A DNA stretch of 9,436 bases. Source: Polaromonas sp. YR568 (GTDB lineage Bacteria; Pseudomonadota; Gammaproteobacteria; Burkholderiales; Burkholderiaceae). The stretch covers positions 1 to 9,436 of the forward strand of contig CAMBWM010000079.1 of NCBI GenBank assembly GCA_945871335.1, read 5' to 3'. The notes under the pieces were generated by a model. The model was not told the DNA's origin and ran no database searches. It was given only the letters and a program-made list of their open reading frames with translations. Below, one piece after another: positions 6,642 to 9,436 of the stretch (position 1 is its first letter; each line of letters begins with the position of its first letter). The translations under genes and the position numbers were made by a program.

Positions 6642-6724
6642 GATGAAACACCTCTGCAGGCGTTAAAGAGGCCGGCTTCAAAGAGGTTTAAGGTAACTTG
6701 AGCGCTTATGCGGTCAATCCACCT
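6642..6724. repeat. Direct repeat, copy 2: glcG remnant running into the second Bug gene
   Basis: Counterpart of 5258-5345. The plus strand reads S-A-G-V-K-E-A-G-F-K-E-V-stop (6653-6691), matching I-A-G-V-Q-A-A-G-F-K-A-G-stop at the end of intact GlcG. Shared bases include the block GGCCGGCTTCAAAG. An in-frame stop (6644-6646) and the absence of the rest of the gene show it is a remnant. Bases 6692-6724 resemble the DNA after intact glcG and include the last codons of the convergent receptor gene (6714 onward). Confidence 0.65.
6653..6691 (+). pseudogene. Remnant of a second glcG 3' end
   Basis: Twelve codons and a stop similar in frame to the C-terminus of the GlcG-type protein at 4886-5311, with the shared pattern A-G-V-x-x-A-G-F-K. 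No upstream glcG sequence survives: the preceding 70 bases up to the first Bug gene show no clear similarity. It supports an old duplication of glcG, with most of the second copy lost. Confidence 0.6.
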
Positions 6725-7691
6725 GAATCTTGTTATCTTTCACGATCCGGCTCCACAGATCAATCTCACTGCGGATCTTGCGTCCGTAGTCGTCGGCGCT
6801 ACCCCCGACGATGTCAAAACCCATCTCTGACAATTTGGTCTGTAAAGCCGGTTGGCGCAGCGCCCGCGCCAGCGTGTCATTGAGCTTGGCCACCACAGCC
6901 GGCGGCATACCGGCGGGGCCCACCACACCGTAAAACGGAGCAGCGTCGGGCATAGCGATCCCCAATTCCTGCAAGGTCGGTACATCCGGCAGCATGGTAG
7001 AGCGCTTGTTGCGCACAATCGCCAAGCCTTTGACTTTGCCGGCCTTGACTTGCACGCCGGTTGGCACGATGGCATCAACGAGCACCGGTACCTGACCACC
7101 CATCACGTCGCGCAAGGCCGGCGCCACACCGGAATAACCCACATGCTGTGCGGCGATACGTTGCTGCGCAGCGACCATTTCAAACCACAAATGTCCGTAG
7201 CTGCCTGAGCCTCCACTGGTGTATGCCATTGGTGACGGCTGCTTGCGCGCCCAATCAATGAGCTCTTTAAAGTTGCCGACCGGCACCGATGGATGTGACA
7301 CCACCAACAATGGCTGCGTCACCACTTCAGCGATGGGGGACAAGTCTTTCACCGGGTCATAGGGAAGTTTTTTACCCAACGCTGTATTAAATGCAATCGG
7401 CACACCCACGCCCGCCAAGGTGTAGCCATCAGGCTTGGACTTGGCAACGGCGTCAATGCCAATCACCTGACCGGCACCTGGGCGGTTTTCAACCACCACC
7501 TGTTGACCCAACAACTCCCCCCAATACGGGGCTATGGTGCGAAAAGCCGTGTCGACACCGCCACCGGCGGCCACCGGCACGATCAGTTTGACGGGCTTGT
7601 CAGGAAACGCATCCTGGGCCTGTACGCCCCCCAAGCTGAGAGCCATCGCCAAGATGCTCAGGCAGCGGATCATGTTCAAGAGAGAGTTCAT
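6714..7691 (-). CDS. Bug-family (tripartite tricarboxylate) periplasmic receptor
   Basis: Second TctC/Bug-type periplasmic binding protein (325 residues). The signal peptide covers 1-25 (hydrophobic core CLSILAMALSLGG, Val-Gln-Ala before Gln). The mature start FPDKPVKLIVPVAAGGGVDT (29-48) is the classic first motif. Then come VVVENRPGAGQVIGIDAVAKSKPDGYTL (65-92 by ends), LPYDPVKDLSPI (109-120), the GGSGSYGHLWFE segment (160-171), GYSGVAPALRDVMGG (185-199) and LPDVPTLQELG (234-244). The last residues are Q-V-D. A GAAAGG site (complement of 7701-7706) lies 9 bases before the ATG. GC is like that of the surrounding genes, unlike the receptor at 5593. It is divergent from the unknown gene at 7728, with a 36-base gap that holds a candidate operator. 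No permease subunits are in the window, and the ligand is unknown. Confidence 0.94.
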   Translation of the reverse strand: MNSLLNMIRCLSILAMALSLGGVQAQDAFPDKPVKLIVPVAAGGGVDTAFRTIAPYWGELLGQQVVVENRPGAGQVIGIDAVAKSKPDGYTLAGVGVPIAFNTALGKKLPYDPVKDLSPIAEVVTQPLLVVSHPSVPVGNFKELIDWARKQPSPMAYTSGGSGSYGHLWFEMVAAQQRIAAQHVGYSGVAPALRDVMGGQVPVLVDAIVPTGVQVKAGKVKGLAIVRNKRSTMLPDVPTLQELGIAMPDAAPFYGVVGPAGMPPAVVAKLNDTLARALRQPALQTKLSEMGFDIVGGSADDYGRKIRSEIDLWSRIVKDNKIQVD

Positions 7692-7714
7692 GGGGTGAAT
7701 CCTTTCAAAAGCAA

Positions 7715-7726
7715 CTTGTATACTAG
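7715..7726. promoter_or_regulatory. Candidate GntR-type operator in the divergent gap
   Basis: CTTGTATACTAG is palindromic except for one base pair (T-T in the fourth position from the centre). Its core matches the T-N-G-T-(N)-A-C-N-A pattern bound by FCD-type GntR regulators. It lies between the Bug receptor at 6714 and the gene at 7728, which is directly followed by a GntR gene, so autoregulation of both directions is plausible. On the minus strand a possible promoter for the receptor, TTGATG (complement of 7744-7749) and TAGTAT (complement of 7720-7725), with 18-base spacing, would overlap it. Inferred only from sequence. Confidence 0.4.
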
Positions 7727-7727
7727 C

Positions 7728-9206
7728 ATGGCAATGAATACAACATCAAGTCCATCTATTTCTTTGGGCGTGACGGTGATGCCTGAATGGTTCCAATCTG
7801 AAGGCATTGATGCCGTGCTTAACCGCCTGCAAGCACTGGGCGCAGACGCTCTGGTCACCAGCCCCTATCTGCTTGAAATTGCCCCTCAGGGGGAAGGAGC
7901 CCGCGAGCCCCCGCCCGACGGCGATGCCGGTACCGTGCGGCCGCTGGACCGCGCTTTATGGGGGCGATACGAAACATGGGTGCGCACGGTCCCTTGCATG
8001 GCGCACGACATCTCACGTTACAAAGGGTTGCGCTACCAGCCCGGCCCGCCCGGCGCCCTAACGCAGGCGCAACCCGACTTTATGGACCAAGTGATCAAGG
8101 CCGCACGGGGTCGGGGAATGGCGGTTTATTTGCAAGTCATGGCAGCCAGCCCACCGGGCTACCGCGTGCAGTTCTCTGGCGCACTGAACGAAGACCAATG
8201 CCTGGGCCCCGACGGGCAATTGCACCCGCAGCGGGTAGACCGCAACGCCAGTCTGGCCAGCCCGCATGTCCATGCTTATGGCGGCGCACTGTTGGCCGAG
8301 TTAGCCCAGCGCTACCCAGGCTTGAACGGGCTGCGAATCGACTGGCCAGAGTACCCGCCCTATGACTTGCGCAGTGCCCTGTTTGACTTCAGCACCCACG
8401 CGTGCGCCGCATTGCGCCAGCAAGGTGTGGAGCCAATGGCCTATGGCAAATTAATCATGCAGCACTTGGGCCGCTGGCAGGCGGCTGCGCGCAACGCAGC
8501 TCCGCATGGCGCGATGGCCGTTCGCGAAAGTCTGCGGCAGGCGGGGTGGGACGAATTTTTTGGCGCCCGGGGTGACGGCGAGCCCTTATGGGCCAGCAAG
8601 CGCGCCAGCGTTAAGACCATGCTGCAAAGCTACCGCCTGGCACTTGACCAGGTGAGCGGGTCGCGACGCAGTCTGCAGCCGCAGGTCTTTCCTGCGCCAT
8701 GGAGCCAATGGTCAGGTTTTGCCTGGGACGCCCTGCCAGGCAGCGCAGATGCGGTGGGCGTCAAGCTCTACACCATGCACTGGCCCATGATGGCGCGCTA
8801 CTGGGCGCGGGATTTGTTGGGCCAAAGTACCGGCACTGAACTGGACGCAGTGACGGGCGCCATGGCCGATTTTCTGGGTGTGTGTGATGCGCCTGCCGAC
8901 GGCAGCCAACTGCACTACCCGCCACCAGACACACCCCACCCTGTAGGCGCTCAGCGCCAGCGCGACAAACTGGCGCAAGCCCAGGCCCTCGCCGGCCAGG
9001 TCCCGGTGGTGGCATACACACACAGTTATGGACCGCTGGACGATGTTGTCGCACGTTTCGATTTGGCCCTTCAATCGTGCACGCAGTCTGGCGGCAGTGC
9101 ACAGGTCTGGATCAACCGCTACGGATATTTGTCAGACGCGAAACTGGCCGCATTGGCGCCGGTGCTGGCCCGGGCACGTCACGCAGTCAAACGGACGCTC
9201 ACTTGA
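7728..9206 (+). CDS. Conserved-looking protein of unknown function, possible TIM-barrel enzyme
   Basis: I do not recognise a named family. The 492-residue protein has no signal peptide or membrane segment, so it is probably cytoplasmic. The start ISLGVTVMPEWF (11-22), a helix, then GADALVTSPYLLE (38-50), AARGRGMAVYLQVMA (125-139), LNGLRIDWPEYPPYD (199-213) and ADAVGVKLYTMHWP (340-353) look like the repeated strand-helix units of a (beta/alpha)8 barrel. The acidic pair D205/E208 in the Arg-Ile-Asp-Trp-Pro-Glu stretch and the aromatic-rich segments recall glycoside-hydrolase-like proteins, which is a guess. The frame is open far upstream (to 7503), but that part is antisense to the receptor gene, so I start at ATG 7728; ATG 7734 is an alternative and neither has a good Shine-Dalgarno. 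The stop overlaps the TTG of the GntR gene (TTGA), indicating co-transcription. Confidence 0.8.
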   Translation: MAMNTTSSPSISLGVTVMPEWFQSEGIDAVLNRLQALGADALVTSPYLLEIAPQGEGAREPPPDGDAGTVRPLDRALWGRYETWVRTVPCMAHDISRYKGLRYQPGPPGALTQAQPDFMDQVIKAARGRGMAVYLQVMAASPPGYRVQFSGALNEDQCLGPDGQLHPQRVDRNASLASPHVHAYGGALLAELAQRYPGLNGLRIDWPEYPPYDLRSALFDFSTHACAALRQQGVEPMAYGKLIMQHLGRWQAAARNAAPHGAMAVRESLRQAGWDEFFGARGDGEPLWASKRASVKTMLQSYRLALDQVSGSRRSLQPQVFPAPWSQWSGFAWDALPGSADAVGVKLYTMHWPMMARYWARDLLGQSTGTELDAVTGAMADFLGVCDAPADGSQLHYPPPDTPHPVGAQRQRDKLAQAQALAGQVPVVAYTHSYGPLDDVVARFDLALQSCTQSGGSAQVWINRYGYLSDAKLAALAPVLARARHAVKRTLT

Positions 9207-9436
9207 ACACACGCATCCCCTTGAACGGCCTTAGCCAAAGTACCAACTCACTGCTGGCAGAGCAGGTGCATGCCCGCTTGCGCGCCGACATTTTGCTGGC
9301 CCGCCTCAGACCGGGCGAGCCCATGTCTGAAAACCAACTGGCACAACGCCTGGGTGTCAGTCGCACGCCGGTTCGTGAAGCCATACAGCGCTTGCTGCGT
9401 GAAGGCCTTGTCAACGTCTGGCCACAACGTGGGAGC
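9203..9436 (+). CDS. GntR-family transcriptional regulator, 5' part only
   Basis: The first 78 codons of a regulator cut by the window edge. The winged helix-turn-helix occupies about residues 20-78, with the characteristic RADILLARLRPGEPMSEN (27-44) and LAQRLGVSRTPVREAIQRL (46-64) stretches and the start of the wing (EGLVNVWPQRGS, 67-78). SRTPVREA is typical of the FadR/FCD subgroup, whose C-terminal domain binds organic acids; that domain is not in the window. Start choice: TTG 9203 overlaps the previous stop by 4 bases; TTG 9221 is also in frame, and GTG 9266 would begin too close to the DNA-binding domain. It probably controls the locus it ends, including the divergent Bug receptor. Confidence 0.92.
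   Translation, partial: MNTRIPLNGLSQSTNSLLAEQVHARLRADILLARLRPGEPMSENQLAQRLGVSRTPVREAIQRLLREGLVNVWPQRGS

Noticed and set aside
5312..6713. Insertion sequence or integron cassette as the source of the receptor insertion
   Set aside because: I see no transposase or integrase frame, no terminal inverted repeats and no attC-like structure; the flanking similarity is explained by glcG and epimerase remnants.
5593..7691. The two Bug receptor genes as a recent tandem duplication of each other
   Set aside because: The proteins share only family motifs and differ through most of their length and in GC content, so they are old paralogs or of separate origin.
7719..7724. TATACT as a -10 box for the gene at 7728
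   Set aside because: It is only 3 bases before the ATG and has no -35 at suitable spacing; a leaderless start at 7734 cannot be excluded but is not supported.
7503..7727. Upstream extension of the unknown gene's open frame to 7503
   Set aside because: This part is antisense to the signal peptide and N-terminus of a clear Bug receptor gene; divergent genes with a start at 7728 explain both better.

Overview
The window looks like a chromosomal segment from a betaproteobacterium of the Burkholderiales, most likely a Comamonadaceae member. The signs are high GC in most genes, tryptophanyl-tRNA synthetase with a C-terminal extension, and two periplasmic receptors of the Bug (tripartite tricarboxylate receptor) family, which is strongly expanded in that order. 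This placement is inference from gene content; no 16S or other marker lies in the window.

Layout. At 55-2057 are two housekeeping genes on the plus strand: a short M50 site-2 protease-type membrane protein and trpS. At 2203-2787 is a stand-alone LuxR/NarL-type response regulator, preceded by an AT-rich intergenic region and followed by a clear intrinsic terminator (2813-2848). At 2902-4770 is a two-gene sugar unit, 2-dehydro-3-deoxygalactonokinase (dgoK, TTG start) and a GalM-like aldose 1-epimerase, closed by a second terminator (4789-4821). At 4886-5311 is a small GlcG/HbpS-type protein. At 5593-7691 two Bug receptors lie on the minus strand. At 7728-9206, divergent from the second receptor, is a 492-residue protein of unrecognised family with TIM-barrel-like features. 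It overlaps by 4 bases the start of a GntR-family (probably FCD-type) regulator that runs off the right edge.

The most interesting part is 5258-6724. Just after glcG lies a decayed fragment of the neighbouring aldose-epimerase gene (5352-5548, about 90% identical to 4310-4519, with a 13-base deletion). Just before the second receptor lies a decayed copy of the end of glcG (6642-6691), followed by sequence that resembles the DNA after the intact glcG up to and including the tip of a convergent Bug gene. Together these fit one event: a tandem duplication of an epimerase(3' part)-glcG-(Bug 3' tip) unit, whose middle was later lost and replaced by about 1.1 kb carrying the first Bug receptor. That receptor gene has visibly lower GC than its neighbours and contains long C/G tracts.

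How the genes may work together: a mutarotase, a KDGal kinase, a GlcG-like protein, orphan solute receptors, a putative sugar-active enzyme and a GntR regulator together suggest a locus for sugar-acid or carboxylate uptake and catabolism. The other galactonate-pathway genes (dehydratase, aldolase) and the TctA/TctB membrane subunits are not in the window. A near-palindromic site, CTTGTATACTAG (7715-7726), in the 36-base divergent gap is a candidate operator for the GntR regulator.
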